The notes: a model not told the origin generated them from the sequence alone. DNA of 64,000 nucleotides from Planctomycetota bacterium (GCA_027493625.1 JAOSKM010000001.1:463489-527488), one strand, 5' to 3'. Positions 8,065 through 17,346 are shown, numbered from the stretch's first letter. Translations and numbers: made by a program.

Positions 8065-8478
8065 TCAGGTTGACGAAGAAGGGCTCGCGTGGCGGCTGGG
8101 GCTGGGCCGGGGCGGCTTCGGCCTCGGTGGTGGGGGCTGCTCGGTGACTTCTGCCTCGCCGTTGTCTTCGGTGACCACGGGTGGCAGGGGCGCTTCGGCC
8201 TTGGCGGCCGCCATGGCGGCCGCGGTCTCGTCATCGACCGTGGCGTAGCCGGGGGCCTCGTTGCCGCCGGCGACTTCGTGGGCGCGACCCTCGGCCTCTT
8301 CCTTCTCGCGGCGCGCCTCCATGCGGGCCATTTCGGCCTGGCGGGCGAACTCTTCGTGCATCACGTCGGTCTGGCCCTTCTTGCCGCCGCCGGGTTTACG
8401 CCGACCGCCACCGCCGCCGCGATTGTTGTTACGGCCGCGGCCGCGTTTACGAGGTGCTGACTTTCCTTCGGGTGTCAT
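8065..8478 (-). CDS. Arg/Gly-rich N-terminal extension of Rho, in a shifted frame
   Basis: Frame from ATG at 8478 encodes a low-complexity, RNA-binding-like segment ([19 protein letters not shown]) then a charged helix and an acidic/Pro-rich stretch ([15 protein letters not shown]). This composition is typical of the N-terminal insertions of Rho in many phyla. It runs out of frame at the G5 run 8132-8136; adding one base gives a smooth junction into [16 protein letters not shown] of Rho. Either a sequencing error, a real mutation or frameshifting. Taken alone, the ORF is not a separate gene. Confidence 0.7.
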   Translation of the reverse strand: MTPEGKSAPRKRGRGRNNNRGGGGGRRKPGGGKKGQTDVMHEEFARQAEMARMEARREKEEAEGRAHEVAGGNEAPGYATVDDETAAAMAAAKAEAPLPPVVTEDNGEAEVTEQPPPPRPKPPRPSPSRHASPSSST

Positions 8479-8592
8479 TCGTGCTCCAGCGCTCTTGCGA
8501 GCTTGCCCGGGGATGGGCTCCCCGAGGTCATGGTTCCGTGCCGAGGGGCCGTGGGCCGGCCTGGCGGGAACATCCTGTCCGGGTACGGATTG

Positions 8593-9210
8593 TTAGTGGC
8601 CCCCGGCGGCCGGTTCGATGTGAGTTTGCCAGATTTCCTCTACCTGGCGGTCCAAGTCTTCGAGCGTGCCCGTGTTGTTGATGATCACGTCGGCGCGCTG
8701 CTTTTTTTCAGAGAGGCTCAACTGTCCGGCCTGGCGGGTCGCCACCTGGCCCTTAGCCCAGCCGCGCTCCTGGATGGCGCGTTGTTCGCGGGATGCTTCA
8801 TCTGCTTCAACGTAAACCAGCAGAGAATACTTCCCCTCGTAAGCGCCCGATTCCAGCAGCAGGCTGACATCCAGCACCACCGCTTTCACCTTGGGATCGT
8901 TGAGTCCAGCCTCGATTTTCGCCTGTGTGCGTTGCCGGATGCGGGGGTGGGTGATGGCGTTCAGTGTAGCCAGTTTTGCGGCGTTGCCAAAGACCTCGGC
9001 ACCCAATTTCGCCCGGTCAACTTCTCCTTGCCCGTTGAAGACGCCCGCACCGAAGGCGTCTCTGATTTCCTTCTTCACGGCCGCGTCCAGCAGGACCGCA
9101 TGGCCTTCTTTATCCGCGTCCACGGCCAATGCGCCGCGCTTTTCGAAGGCTTTTGCCACGGCCGACTTGCCGCTTGCCACCCCGCCGATGAGCGCGATGA
9201 CAGGCTTCAT
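8593..9210 (-). CDS. coaE: Dephospho-CoA kinase
   Basis: 205 residues, normal length. P-loop GGVASGKSAVAK at residues 9-20, DAD motif (VDADKEGH), the ITHPRI motif of the CoA domain and LDVSLLLESG. It catalyses the last step of coenzyme A synthesis, phosphorylating the 3'-OH of the ribose of dephospho-CoA. It lies upstream of rho on the same strand and could be co-transcribed with it. Confidence 0.92.
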   Translation of the reverse strand: MKPVIALIGGVASGKSAVAKAFEKRGALAVDADKEGHAVLLDAAVKKEIRDAFGAGVFNGQGEVDRAKLGAEVFGNAAKLATLNAITHPRIRQRTQAKIEAGLNDPKVKAVVLDVSLLLESGAYEGKYSLLVYVEADEASREQRAIQERGWAKGQVATRQAGQLSLSEKKQRADVIINNTGTLEDLDRQVEEIWQTHIEPAAGGH

Positions 9211-9233
9211 CGCGCAGCCCTTGGCCGCGCGGA

Positions 9234-9306
9234 ATTCAGGATTGGCGATTCAGGATTCAGGCCTCCGGTTGGGGGCCCAGCATCCTGAATCCTGCATCCT
9301 GAATCC
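9234..9306. repeat. heptamer-repeat hairpin, ATTCAGG type
   Basis: The left arm has several 7-base units of ATTCAGG type on the plus strand (9234-9266); the right arm has the complement (units such as ATTCAGG, ATGCAGG read on the minus strand, about 9281-9306). The arms are inverted and fill almost the entire gap between coaE and the next gene. Confidence 0.7.
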
Positions 9307-9307
9307 T

Positions 9308-10588
9308 TCATCCGCCGCTTCCCATGTCGCCCGCGTTCCAGCCAACCAGCGGCTTGAACTCCGGCGCCTGCGTTTCCGACTTGCCTGTCGCGCCGGCCAG
9401 CAGCTTCAGGGCCGCGGCCCTGGCGGCGCGGCGCTTGTCGCCGTCGGTCACGCCCTGGGTGATGACCTCGAAGGTCAGCAGCTCGTTGCCGGCCTTGAGC
9501 ACCCCCAGCAGGTTGTTTTCTGAGCTGCTGTCGTCGTAATCGAAGACCACGATGGGCAGCTTTGCGTCCTGCGGTACATAGCCCGTTGAGAACTTTGCGC
9601 TGGGCACTTTCAACCGGCGGTTGAACGTGGTGTCGCGCCTGAGGCGCGCGCGCAGGTCCCCCTCGGTGTCAGCTTCCTTCAGCCTGCGGATCAGGATCCA
9701 GGGCTTGGCGCCTTCGCCGTCAATCTGGATGGTGGAGTCGCCGCCGATCTTGCGGACGAGCTGGCCATTTTCGATTGGAAGCTGAAGGGTGCCGTCGGGA
9801 AACCGCAAGGTCCCCCGGAGCTGCTCCTCGAGCGAGCTGGAACATTTATGCTTTGGCGAACCCTCAAGCGCAAGCTCCCGCTTGATGGAAACTGCCTCAA
9901 GGATGCGTTCTGCGCCCCCGAAGTCCCGATTCGCGCCTGTATCCATACGAACTTCGACAAACAACAGCATCCGCGCCACACGGCCTTTCACCTGCCGGAC
10001 CGCGTAGATGTAGGCGAACTGGTCGGTTTGCGCCAAACAGAATGAATGGGGAAAGCCCAGATCAGAGGGTGGCGACTCAAACACCCGACCGCCTCTGGCC
10101 TCCGCGAGTTTTCGTGCATAGCTGTCCAGCGAGTCCCCGGTATCGACGGCGATGGCCGCTGAGTGTTGCCATGCATCGTCCTTGGAGCGATCAAACGCCA
10201 TCAGCTCGGTGCCATACCAGTCCACCGGCCAGAGCCTCCAGTTCGGCGCAAGGTTGAACTGGATCAGCACCTGCTCGTCAGAGCCCTTGGGGGCGAGCCT
10301 TACGCGGCGCTTCTGGTCGCGGTCCAGCCCTTCAAAATACTCGGGATATTCGAGCTGGTCCTGGGGCACGAAGGACAGCCACTCGATTCCTGCCTGCTTG
10401 CCGATGTCGAGAAAATCCGACTGCGCCTCCCGCGGCCGCCACTGGTCGCGGTGTTCTTCGACGTCCTGGTTGTCCGGTTTTTCGTTCGCGGGCTGCGGTT
10501 GGCTGCAGGCAGTGAGGAACAGCAGCAGCAAACAGGAGCCGGGAGCGCAAGCGACCGGTAGGCGCGCGATCCAGGAAAAAAGAAGCAT
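9308..10588 (-). CDS. lipoprotein of unknown function; signal peptide overlaps a REP element
   Basis: 426 residues. The N-terminus MLLFSWIARLPVACAPGSCL followed by LLLLFLTAC forms a lipoprotein signal with lipobox LTAC (Cys28). Residues about 9-20 (RLPVACAPGSCL) are the translation of a REP copy (10531-10560), so the start or n-region of the signal was supplied by the mobile palindrome. The rest is a soluble beta/alpha protein with no recognised domain; segments such as WILIRRLKEADTEGDLRARL suggest an enzyme-free binding role, but nothing firm. It ends 2 bases after the heptamer hairpin. Confidence 0.72.
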   Translation of the reverse strand: MLLFSWIARLPVACAPGSCLLLLFLTACSQPQPANEKPDNQDVEEHRDQWRPREAQSDFLDIGKQAGIEWLSFVPQDQLEYPEYFEGLDRDQKRRVRLAPKGSDEQVLIQFNLAPNWRLWPVDWYGTELMAFDRSKDDAWQHSAAIAVDTGDSLDSYARKLAEARGGRVFESPPSDLGFPHSFCLAQTDQFAYIYAVRQVKGRVARMLLFVEVRMDTGANRDFGGAERILEAVSIKRELALEGSPKHKCSSSLEEQLRGTLRFPDGTLQLPIENGQLVRKIGGDSTIQIDGEGAKPWILIRRLKEADTEGDLRARLRRDTTFNRRLKVPSAKFSTGYVPQDAKLPIVVFDYDDSSSENNLLGVLKAGNELLTFEVITQGVTDGDKRRAARAAALKLLAGATGKSETQAPEFKPLVGWNAGDMGSGG

Positions 10589-10637
10589 GAATGGCAGGGG
10601 AACGTCTGCCCTCGCTTGCGCTTCGGGCTCTTGTTCC
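10531..10637. repeat. REP pair (inverted) upstream of polA end
   Basis: REP copy at 10531-10560 (AACAGGAGCC, then GGGAGCGCAAGCGACCGG) inside the start of the lipoprotein gene and an inverted copy at 10611-10637 (CTCGCTTGCGCTTCGGGCTC, then TTGTTCC) in the 60-base gap before the polA stop. Confidence 0.8.
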
Positions 10638-10648
10638 GTTCGTCCGCA

Positions 10649-13450
10649 TCACTTCGCCTCCAGCCAGTTGTCGCCTATGCCGGCGTCGACATCGAGCGGC
10701 ACCTTCAGCTTCATGGCCTTGCTCATCACTTCCCGGGCGAACTCGGCGCACTTTTTGGCATCTTTCTCGGGCGCTTCGAACACCAGTTCGTCGTGCACTT
10801 GCAGCAGCATGCGCCAGGGCAGCTTCTGCTTCTCGATCTGGCGGTGCGCGTCCAGCATGGCCTGCTTGATCAGGTCCGCCGCCGTGCCCTGCAGCACCGT
10901 GTTGAAGGCCTGGCGCTCCGCCTGCTTGCGCACCATCACGTTGCGGCTGCCGATCTCGGGCAGGTAGCGTTTACGGCCGGCGAGCGTCTTCACGTAGCCA
11001 TCTTTGCGGCACTGATCCAGCACCTCATCGTTGAGCTTTGCAACCTTCGGGTGCGCTGTAAAATAGTTGTCGATGAACTCCTTGGCCTCGCCGCGCGAGA
11101 TGCCCAGCCCCTGCGACAGGCCGAAGGCGCTCTGGCCGTACAGCACCGCGTAGTTCACGGTCTTGGCCACGTTGCGCTGGTGGGTAGTGACGTCTTCGGC
11201 CTTCACGCCGAAAATGCCGGCCGCGGTGGCCTTGTGAATGTCCACGCCTTCCTTGAAGGCGGCGATCATGTGCTTCTCGTCGGCGATGTGGGCCAGCAGC
11301 CGCAGCTCGATCTGGCTGTAGTCGGCGCTGATCAGTTTGCAGCCCTCGGCCGCGATGAACGCGCGGCGGATCTTTTTCCCGTCTTCGGTGCGCACCGGGA
11401 TGTTCTGGAGGTTCGGGTCCTTGCTGCTGAGACGGCCCGTGGCGACGGTCTGGCGATAGGTAGTGTGCACGCGGTCGTCTGCATCGGCCAGGCCGGGCAG
11501 CGCGTCCACGTAGGTGGACTTGAGCTTGGACAAGTGCCGCCACTCCAGCACTTTGGCCGGCAGCTCGTGCATCGGCGCCAGGATTTCCAGCGTGGACTGG
11601 TCGGTGCTGCGGCCGGTGCCCTTGGCTGTGCGGCCTTGCACGGGCAGCTTGAGTTCATCGAACAACACCTCGCCAAGCTGCTTGGGCGAGCCGATGGCGA
11701 ACTCGTGTCCGGCCAGCTTGTGGCATTCTTTCTCGAGGCGCTCGATGTCTTTTTCCATCTCCTTGGCGAGCTTGCCGAGGTAGGGCTTGTCGATGCGGAT
11801 GCCGCGGTGCTCCATGCGGCCGAGCACCTCGATCAGCGGGAACTCGAGGTTGTTGGCCAGGTCTTCCAGCTCGAGCTTTTTCAGCTGCGGCGTGAGGGCG
11901 TCACTGACGCGCAGGGCGTAGTCGGCGTACTGGGCGGCGTACTGCATGACGCGCTCGGGCTCGGCCTCGAACAGGCTGACGCGGGCCTTCTTTTCGCCGA
12001 ACAGCTTGTCGAGGTTGACCGTATCCAGCCCCAGGAATTCGCGGCACAGGCTGTCCAGGCGGGCGTCTTCTCTTGACCCGTCAAGCAGGAAGGCGACCAG
12101 CTTGGTGTCGCTCTCGATGCCCAGGATTTCGCAGCCTTCCTTCAGCAGCAGGCGCAGGTCGTGTTTTACATCGTGCCCGATTTTACCCACCTTGGGGTCG
12201 GCCAGCACGCCACCCAGCGCTTTCAGCACTTCGCCGCGATCCAGCGATTCGCTGTTCAGGGGCAGGTACCAGGCCTTGCCCGGCTTAGTCGCGACCGCGA
12301 TCCCGGCCAGGTTGGCGTACTCCTCGGCCGCGCAGTGGATGGCCAGGCGTGTGGCCTTGGCGGTCGCCTTGCTGAAAGCTTCGAAGGCTTTTTCGTCGTT
12401 GACCAGCGTGTAGTCAGCGCCGGCCGCGACCAGCGTCTTGTCGATTTCCGGTGCCTGCTGGGCGGGCACATCGCCGAACAGGCTGGTCTGGGCGCCTTTG
12501 GTGCGTTTGGGGGCGGCTGCCGATTGCTTCCCCGTCGCTGGCGCTCCGGGCGCCTGTTCACCGGATTCGGCGGCAGCCGGCACCATTTCATCGCCCCAGC
12601 CGAAGTCCGTGGCGACTGATTTGAAATTCAGCTCGCTGAGCAGGGGCAGCAGCAGCTCTTTTTTCGGTTCGTGGTACTTTGCCGTCTTCTTGTCGAGCTT
12701 CACGCCCGGCACGTCGGTCTTGATGGTGACCAGCTGCCGGCTGAGCTCCGCTTCGTCACGGAAGGCGATCAGGTTCTCGCGGCGCTTGGGCTGTTTGATT
12801 TCCTCGGCCTTTTTGAGCACTTCATCCATGCTGCCGTATTGCTGGATCAGCTCTGCGGCGGTCTTGATGCCGACGCCCTTGGCGCCGGGGATGTTGTCCA
12901 CGCTGTCGCCGGCCAGGGCCTGGATGTCGATGAACTGCTCGGGCGTCACGCCCAATTCTTCTTTCAGGTCGCCCAGGCCGTATTCGCTGTCGTCGTCGGC
13001 GTTGAGCATCCGGATGTGGGGCTCGAGCAGCTGCTTGAGGTCCTTGTCGCGGCTGACCAGGCGCACTTCCACATTGTGGTGGGCGCTCTGCTTGGCCAGC
13101 GTGCCGATTACGTCGTCGGCTTCGAAGCCGGGCACCTGCACAATGGGGATCTCGAAGGCTTCCACCATTTTGACGATCACCGGGATCTGCTCGCGCAGGT
13201 CTTCGGGCATTTCGCCGCGATTGGCCTTGTACTCGGGGTAGATCTCGTTGCGGAAGGTGGGCCCCTTGGGGTCCAGCACGCAGATCAGGTAATCCGGCTT
13301 ATGCTGCTTGATCAGCTTCTGCAGCATGCGGGTAAAGATGTAGATAGCGCCCACGGCTTTGCCGCGGACAGTACGGCGCCTGGCGGCCGGGCTGTAGTAG
13401 GCCCGGAAAATCTGGCTGTGGCCGTCGATGATGTAGAGGGACTCAGTCAC
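10649..13450 (-). CDS. polA: DNA polymerase I
   Basis: 933 residues from GTG at 13450 (TESLYIIDGHSQIFRAYYSP is the family N-terminus; the longer upstream frame is not conserved). Residues 1-290: 5' nuclease with DGHSQ and GFEADDVIGTLA. About 340-530: 3'-5' exonuclease fold in which the expected D-x-E is absent (LAIHCAAEE), so proofreading is probably lost. About 540-933: polymerase with motif A DYSQIELRLLAH, O-helix region RNVAKTVNYAVLYGQ and motif C VHDELVFEA. A REP copy encodes residues about 297-307 in the inter-domain linker. Confidence 0.96.
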   Translation of the reverse strand: MTESLYIIDGHSQIFRAYYSPAARRRTVRGKAVGAIYIFTRMLQKLIKQHKPDYLICVLDPKGPTFRNEIYPEYKANRGEMPEDLREQIPVIVKMVEAFEIPIVQVPGFEADDVIGTLAKQSAHHNVEVRLVSRDKDLKQLLEPHIRMLNADDDSEYGLGDLKEELGVTPEQFIDIQALAGDSVDNIPGAKGVGIKTAAELIQQYGSMDEVLKKAEEIKQPKRRENLIAFRDEAELSRQLVTIKTDVPGVKLDKKTAKYHEPKKELLLPLLSELNFKSVATDFGWGDEMVPAAAESGEQAPGAPATGKQSAAAPKRTKGAQTSLFGDVPAQQAPEIDKTLVAAGADYTLVNDEKAFEAFSKATAKATRLAIHCAAEEYANLAGIAVATKPGKAWYLPLNSESLDRGEVLKALGGVLADPKVGKIGHDVKHDLRLLLKEGCEILGIESDTKLVAFLLDGSREDARLDSLCREFLGLDTVNLDKLFGEKKARVSLFEAEPERVMQYAAQYADYALRVSDALTPQLKKLELEDLANNLEFPLIEVLGRMEHRGIRIDKPYLGKLAKEMEKDIERLEKECHKLAGHEFAIGSPKQLGEVLFDELKLPVQGRTAKGTGRSTDQSTLEILAPMHELPAKVLEWRHLSKLKSTYVDALPGLADADDRVHTTYRQTVATGRLSSKDPNLQNIPVRTEDGKKIRRAFIAAEGCKLISADYSQIELRLLAHIADEKHMIAAFKEGVDIHKATAAGIFGVKAEDVTTHQRNVAKTVNYAVLYGQSAFGLSQGLGISRGEAKEFIDNYFTAHPKVAKLNDEVLDQCRKDGYVKTLAGRKRYLPEIGSRNVMVRKQAERQAFNTVLQGTAADLIKQAMLDAHRQIEKQKLPWRMLLQVHDELVFEAPEKDAKKCAEFAREVMSKAMKLKVPLDVDAGIGDNWLEAK
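12529..12560. repeat. REP copy inside polA
   Basis: CCCCGTCGCTGGCGCTCCGG followed by GCGCCTGTTCAC, the same sequence as the intergenic REPs, translated in frame as GEQAPGAPATGK in the linker between the 5' nuclease and the exonuclease remnant of DNA polymerase I. Confidence 0.8.
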
Positions 13451-13711
13451 GCAGGATTTCAGGAAGTGCGACGGAAAGCACCGTGCCCCGGGGTGGGCCG
13501 GTGGGCATCCCAAGGGGCTGGCGGGTATGGAGATCTGAGCTTGCTTTCGGTGACACAAGGGTGTCAAGGTTTTTGTTGGTGGATTATTGCCCCGCCCGGG
13601 CTGCTTCCTTATGCTCAGGGCGCTTCTACCCCTGATTGATGCTGTCGCACCCTGCGTTCCGCGGTCGCATACCGCTGGAGTTTTGTGCGTCAGTAATCGG
13701 AGTGGTCGCTG

Positions 13712-15130
13712 ATGTCGAGATACTCTCGCCGCGGCATGGTCGATCTGATCGTCATGATCGTCATGATCGTGTTCCTGCTTGGAATGGGGACACTCGCCTT
13801 CCTTACTTACGACAAGGCCCAGAAGGAGAAGCAGTACCTTGCGGCCTTGCGTGAAATCCCGGCCCGGCAACAGTCTGAGCTGGATTCCGTAAAAGCCCGC
13901 TATGCCGAGGTTTGCATGTACATCGGCTTCCGGGGCGAGGCGGCCTACAGCTCGCCGCAGGCAATCCAGCAGCTGCTGAACGAGGGCAGCCAGGTGGTTG
14001 CCGACTACTACGTGGTGGACCCGGTGGAAGGCCAGGCCGCGCCGCTGCAGGGCACTCGCACAACAAGCATCAAGGTGCGGCTGTTCAAGGACGGCCAATG
14101 GACTGAAGAAGAGTTGCCGATTTCGCAGGTTGAGGGAACGCGTCGCAACAGCGCCAAGATCTACGAAGCGCAGGACGTGCTGACCATCCAGCACGCGCTG
14201 GGCCGCCAGGATGAAGTGATCAACAGCCTGGTGACCCGCTACATCCCCAACGTGCAGGCGCAGCGAAAGTCCCAGAAGGATGAGAAAGACCGGGAAGCCG
14301 GGCGCAAGGCCACGGAGTCTTCCAACAAGTACGGCGAAGTTTCGACCGAGATCGAAACCGCCAATGCCGACATGAAGACCAAGCAGGAAGCGGTCGCGAG
14401 CTCCGAGCAGCGCCTGGCGGAGGCGATGAAGAAGGAGAACGAGACCTACCTGAAACTCGACTCCGACGCCGTGCGCGAGGCGCGTGAAGCCGCGTTTGCC
14501 GCGGCGCGCGAGGCGGCCGTGGCCCGCCGCGAGGCGCGCGAGGCGATGGAGGCTTATCGCCTGCAGACGGACAAGCGTCGCCGCGACGACACCCGCGACC
14601 CGGACGGCGCGGTCTTCCTTGTGGACCGCAAGTCGGGCTACGTGTGGATCAACATCGGCCAGAAGAGCGACGTGCGCAAGAACCAGACTTTCCAGGTGCT
14701 GCGCGCCGACGCCAGCCGCAACAGCGAGGTGCCGATCGGCGAGATCCGCGTCCAGGAAGTGATGCGCGGCAACATCGCGCGTTGCCGGGTGGACGCGCTG
14801 GACGACCCGAACACCTACCCGGAAGCCGGCGACGTCATCAAGAACCCGAACTTCAGCGACCGCCAGTACTACAGCTGGGCGCTGGTCGGCGAGTTCGGCG
14901 GCAGCTTCACCAGCCTGACCCGCCAGCAGCTCACTGACCTGCTGCGCAGCGTGGGTTACCGCGTCACGACGCAGATCGACGCCACCACCGACGCGGTGAT
15001 CATTGGCGGTAACTGGGACAAAGACCCCGAGTTCATCAAGGCGGAAGAGCGGCGCCTGAGCTTTGAAAAGTATCCCGAGCGGGAAGTGCTCTGGTTCCTG
15101 GGCATGATCGGCCCGGACCAGCAGGAGTAG
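13712..15130 (+). CDS. membrane-anchored coiled-coil protein with BRCT-like C-terminus
   Basis: 472 residues. One N-terminal membrane helix (about 10-33), a long charged coiled coil (about 195-290), a beta segment GYVWINIGQKSDVRKNQTFQ (about 310-370) and a C-terminal domain (about 390-440: ALVGEF...LTRQQLTDLLRSVGYRV...TTDAVIIGG) that reads like a BRCT fold. The next gene has the same order of parts, so the two are paralogues, probably forming a pair on the periplasmic side. Function unknown. Divergent from polA; first of a two-gene operon (27-base gap). Confidence 0.8.
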   Translation: MSRYSRRGMVDLIVMIVMIVFLLGMGTLAFLTYDKAQKEKQYLAALREIPARQQSELDSVKARYAEVCMYIGFRGEAAYSSPQAIQQLLNEGSQVVADYYVVDPVEGQAAPLQGTRTTSIKVRLFKDGQWTEEELPISQVEGTRRNSAKIYEAQDVLTIQHALGRQDEVINSLVTRYIPNVQAQRKSQKDEKDREAGRKATESSNKYGEVSTEIETANADMKTKQEAVASSEQRLAEAMKKENETYLKLDSDAVREAREAAFAAAREAAVARREAREAMEAYRLQTDKRRRDDTRDPDGAVFLVDRKSGYVWINIGQKSDVRKNQTFQVLRADASRNSEVPIGEIRVQEVMRGNIARCRVDALDDPNTYPEAGDVIKNPNFSDRQYYSWALVGEFGGSFTSLTRQQLTDLLRSVGYRVTTQIDATTDAVIIGGNWDKDPEFIKAEERRLSFEKYPEREVLWFLGMIGPDQQE

Positions 15131-15157
15131 ACAGCGGAACCGGAGCGAGGAACTACC

Positions 15158-16795
15158 ATGTCAAAAACCAACAAAGTAGCGGGCTGGTACTGGATCATTT
15201 CGGCGATCCTCACCCCCTTCGTGCTGATTGCCACGCTGTTGTGGGCCTACTACGCGCAGCAGGTGCAGACCGCCCGCGCCGAGGGGACACGCCTGGTCGC
15301 CAAGCTCGAGGCTGACCACGCCATGTTCGTCCCGGTGGTCAACCACATGAAGTCGGTCTCGGAAGTGACCGGCTTCAAGATGGGCGACCCGCTGGGCGGT
15401 GTTGACCAGGTGCGGGGCAGCATCCCCAACCCCACGGCCTTCCAGGGTGAAGAGCGCAACCAGCCCCAGGAAAAACGCAGCCCGCTGCTGAACGCCTACA
15501 TCGACGCCGAGAACCGCTTTTATGGCGCCGCCGACGGGGCCGGCTACGTGCACGAGTACGCCGCGGCGCGGGAGTGGCTGACGGCCTTTGAGCGCAAACT
15601 GCAGCGGTATGTGTACCTGAAGGGCTATCAGCACTACACGGTCAAGACCATCGACATCGGCGGCGAGGGCGTCGCCGTTGCGGCGGGCGATCTCAGCCGC
15701 CAGATCGAGGTGGTCGACAACCTGCCGCAGCCGCCGGAATCGGCTCTGGACAACGCATTGAACCGCCACGCCGGCAACGAGCCGCCGGTCGACAAGGTGA
15801 TGCAGGAGCCGGTCAAGATCACGCTCGAGCTCGTCTTCCGCAAGCAGGTGCAGCTGATCCGCGACCTGGTGAGCGCCAACCTGCACCAGTACAACCTGCT
15901 CTACGCCGACGTCGCCGGCGATGTCGATTACGTGGACGCACAGGGGAACCGCACCCGCGTTTCCGTCGGCTTCAAGGGCGAGCGCGACAGCCTGGCCAAG
16001 ATCATTGCGGACCTCGGCGGACTCAGCCGCAAGGTCGGACTGCGCAAGACCGAGAGCGTCGAAAAACTCGATGACGCCGAAGACATGGCGGAGAATGCCG
16101 CAACCGAAACTACCGCCAAGGAGAACCGCCTGCAGTTCATGGTGGTGGCCAACGACGGGCGTATTGAGGAACTGGCGACCAAGTTCTCCAGCGAGAAGCT
16201 GACCCACGAGGGCGATGCCCAGAAGTTCCGTGACCTGGTACGCAACCTGCCGCGACTCAAGATTCCGCAGAAGCTCGAGCAGAGCGACCCGGACGGTGAA
16301 ATCAGCTACAGCGACTACAAGCGCGGCGTGGTTCACGTCAACCTCGGCCATGCTGACGGCGTGCGCGTTGGCCAGCGCTTCGAAGTCTGGCGCCCGCACG
16401 GTTTCGAGAAGGACGAGTTTGTCGGCGTCGTCGAGATCGTGCGCATGCTCTCTGCCCACTACAGCCTGTGCACTGTGCTGTTGCTGACCAAAGACGACGA
16501 CCCGGTGCGCAAGGCCGACAAGATCGTCAGCCAGATCTGGCACAACGGCAAGTTCCTTAAGGTCGCCCTGCACGGCAGCTACGAGCCGCCCAACGAGGCC
16601 TACAGCAAGGAGCGCCTCACCGAGCTGCTCAAGAACCTCGGCGTGCAGGTAGTTGACAAGGTGCAGCCGGGCACCGACATGGTGATCCTGGGCAGCAACC
16701 TGCTGGGCGACGAGTGGTACCGCCGCGCACGCAACGACCTGCGTTTCGAGACGCTGAAGGAAGACGACATCCGGCTCTACGTCGACCCGCGCTAA
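15158..16795 (+). CDS. membrane-anchored paralogue with BRCT-like C-terminus
   Basis: 545 residues, start ATG after AGCGAGGAACTACC. One N-terminal membrane helix (about 7-32), a large middle region with helical stretches, a beta segment GVVHVNLGHADGVRVGQRFE (about 390-445) and a C-terminal BRCT-like domain (about 469-515: VALHG...SKERLTELLKNLGVQV...GTDMVILGS). It shares both C-terminal modules with the preceding gene. Ends before a strong terminator. No known family is recognised. Confidence 0.8.
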   Translation: MSKTNKVAGWYWIISAILTPFVLIATLLWAYYAQQVQTARAEGTRLVAKLEADHAMFVPVVNHMKSVSEVTGFKMGDPLGGVDQVRGSIPNPTAFQGEERNQPQEKRSPLLNAYIDAENRFYGAADGAGYVHEYAAAREWLTAFERKLQRYVYLKGYQHYTVKTIDIGGEGVAVAAGDLSRQIEVVDNLPQPPESALDNALNRHAGNEPPVDKVMQEPVKITLELVFRKQVQLIRDLVSANLHQYNLLYADVAGDVDYVDAQGNRTRVSVGFKGERDSLAKIIADLGGLSRKVGLRKTESVEKLDDAEDMAENAATETTAKENRLQFMVVANDGRIEELATKFSSEKLTHEGDAQKFRDLVRNLPRLKIPQKLEQSDPDGEISYSDYKRGVVHVNLGHADGVRVGQRFEVWRPHGFEKDEFVGVVEIVRMLSAHYSLCTVLLLTKDDDPVRKADKIVSQIWHNGKFLKVALHGSYEPPNEAYSKERLTELLKNLGVQVVDKVQPGTDMVILGSNLLGDEWYRRARNDLRFETLKEDDIRLYVDPR

Positions 16796-16817
16796 CGCCT
16801 CCGCCACACGCCAGAAG

Positions 16818-16848
16818 CCCCCGCGGAAACGCGGGGGTTTCTTTTTTT
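16818..16848 (+). terminator. Rho-independent terminator
   Basis: 8-bp stem CCCCCGCG / CGCGGGGG with GAAA tetraloop, then TTTCTTTTTTT. Ends the two-gene membrane-protein operon. Confidence 0.92.
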
Positions 16849-16912
16849 ACCGCAACCACCACTCTCACGAACCGCCCCTACAACAATGACGAAACCCGCG
16901 TACGATTAACCG

Positions 16913-17342
16913 CGTGGTCCAGGCAGTCGCCTGCCCGAAAGGGCGGGAGGAAAGTCCGGGCTCCACAGAGCAGGAGGGTTGCTAACGGCAACCGGGTGCG
17001 CCTCAAAGGCGCATCCAGGGAAAGTGGCACAGAGAACAGACCGCCCGGCTTGTTTGCCTGGCCGTGACGAGGGCCCGAAAACTCGCACGGCCGGACGAAG
17101 CCCGAAAGGGTTCGGGTAAGGGTGAAAAGGTGGGGTAAGAGCCCACCGCGCGGCCGGAGACGGTCGTGGCAGGCCAAACCCCCTCCGGAGCAAGGCCAAA
17201 TAGGGACCAAGGGACTGCTCGTCCCGCTGCGAATGTGTCGCGAGAGGTCCGGGTAGGCTGCTGGAGCGACGGGGCAACCCGCCGCCTAGACGAATGACCG
17301 CCGCCCCGCAAGGGGAAACAAAACCCGGCTTACAAGACCACA
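16913..17342 (+). ncRNA. rnpB: RNase P RNA, bacterial type A
   Basis: Contains the universally conserved GAGGAAAGTCCGGGCTCC (P4/J3-4 region), ACAGAG-type and GGTAAGGGTGAAA segments, AGACGAATGACCG near the 3' side and the terminal pairing GTGGTC (16914) with GACCAC (17336). About 430 nt, longer than the 377 nt of E. coli. It is the catalytic RNA that matures tRNA 5' ends. No other gene lies between 16796 and 17462. Confidence 0.93.
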
Positions 17343-17346
17343 AAGA

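Noticed and set aside
15161-16807. Long minus-strand ORF, 548 codons
   Set aside because: Shadow of the plus-strand paralogue gene in high-GC DNA; no domain and no start context. Other very long antisense frames (for example 50265-52286 and 20631-22277) were rejected for the same reason.
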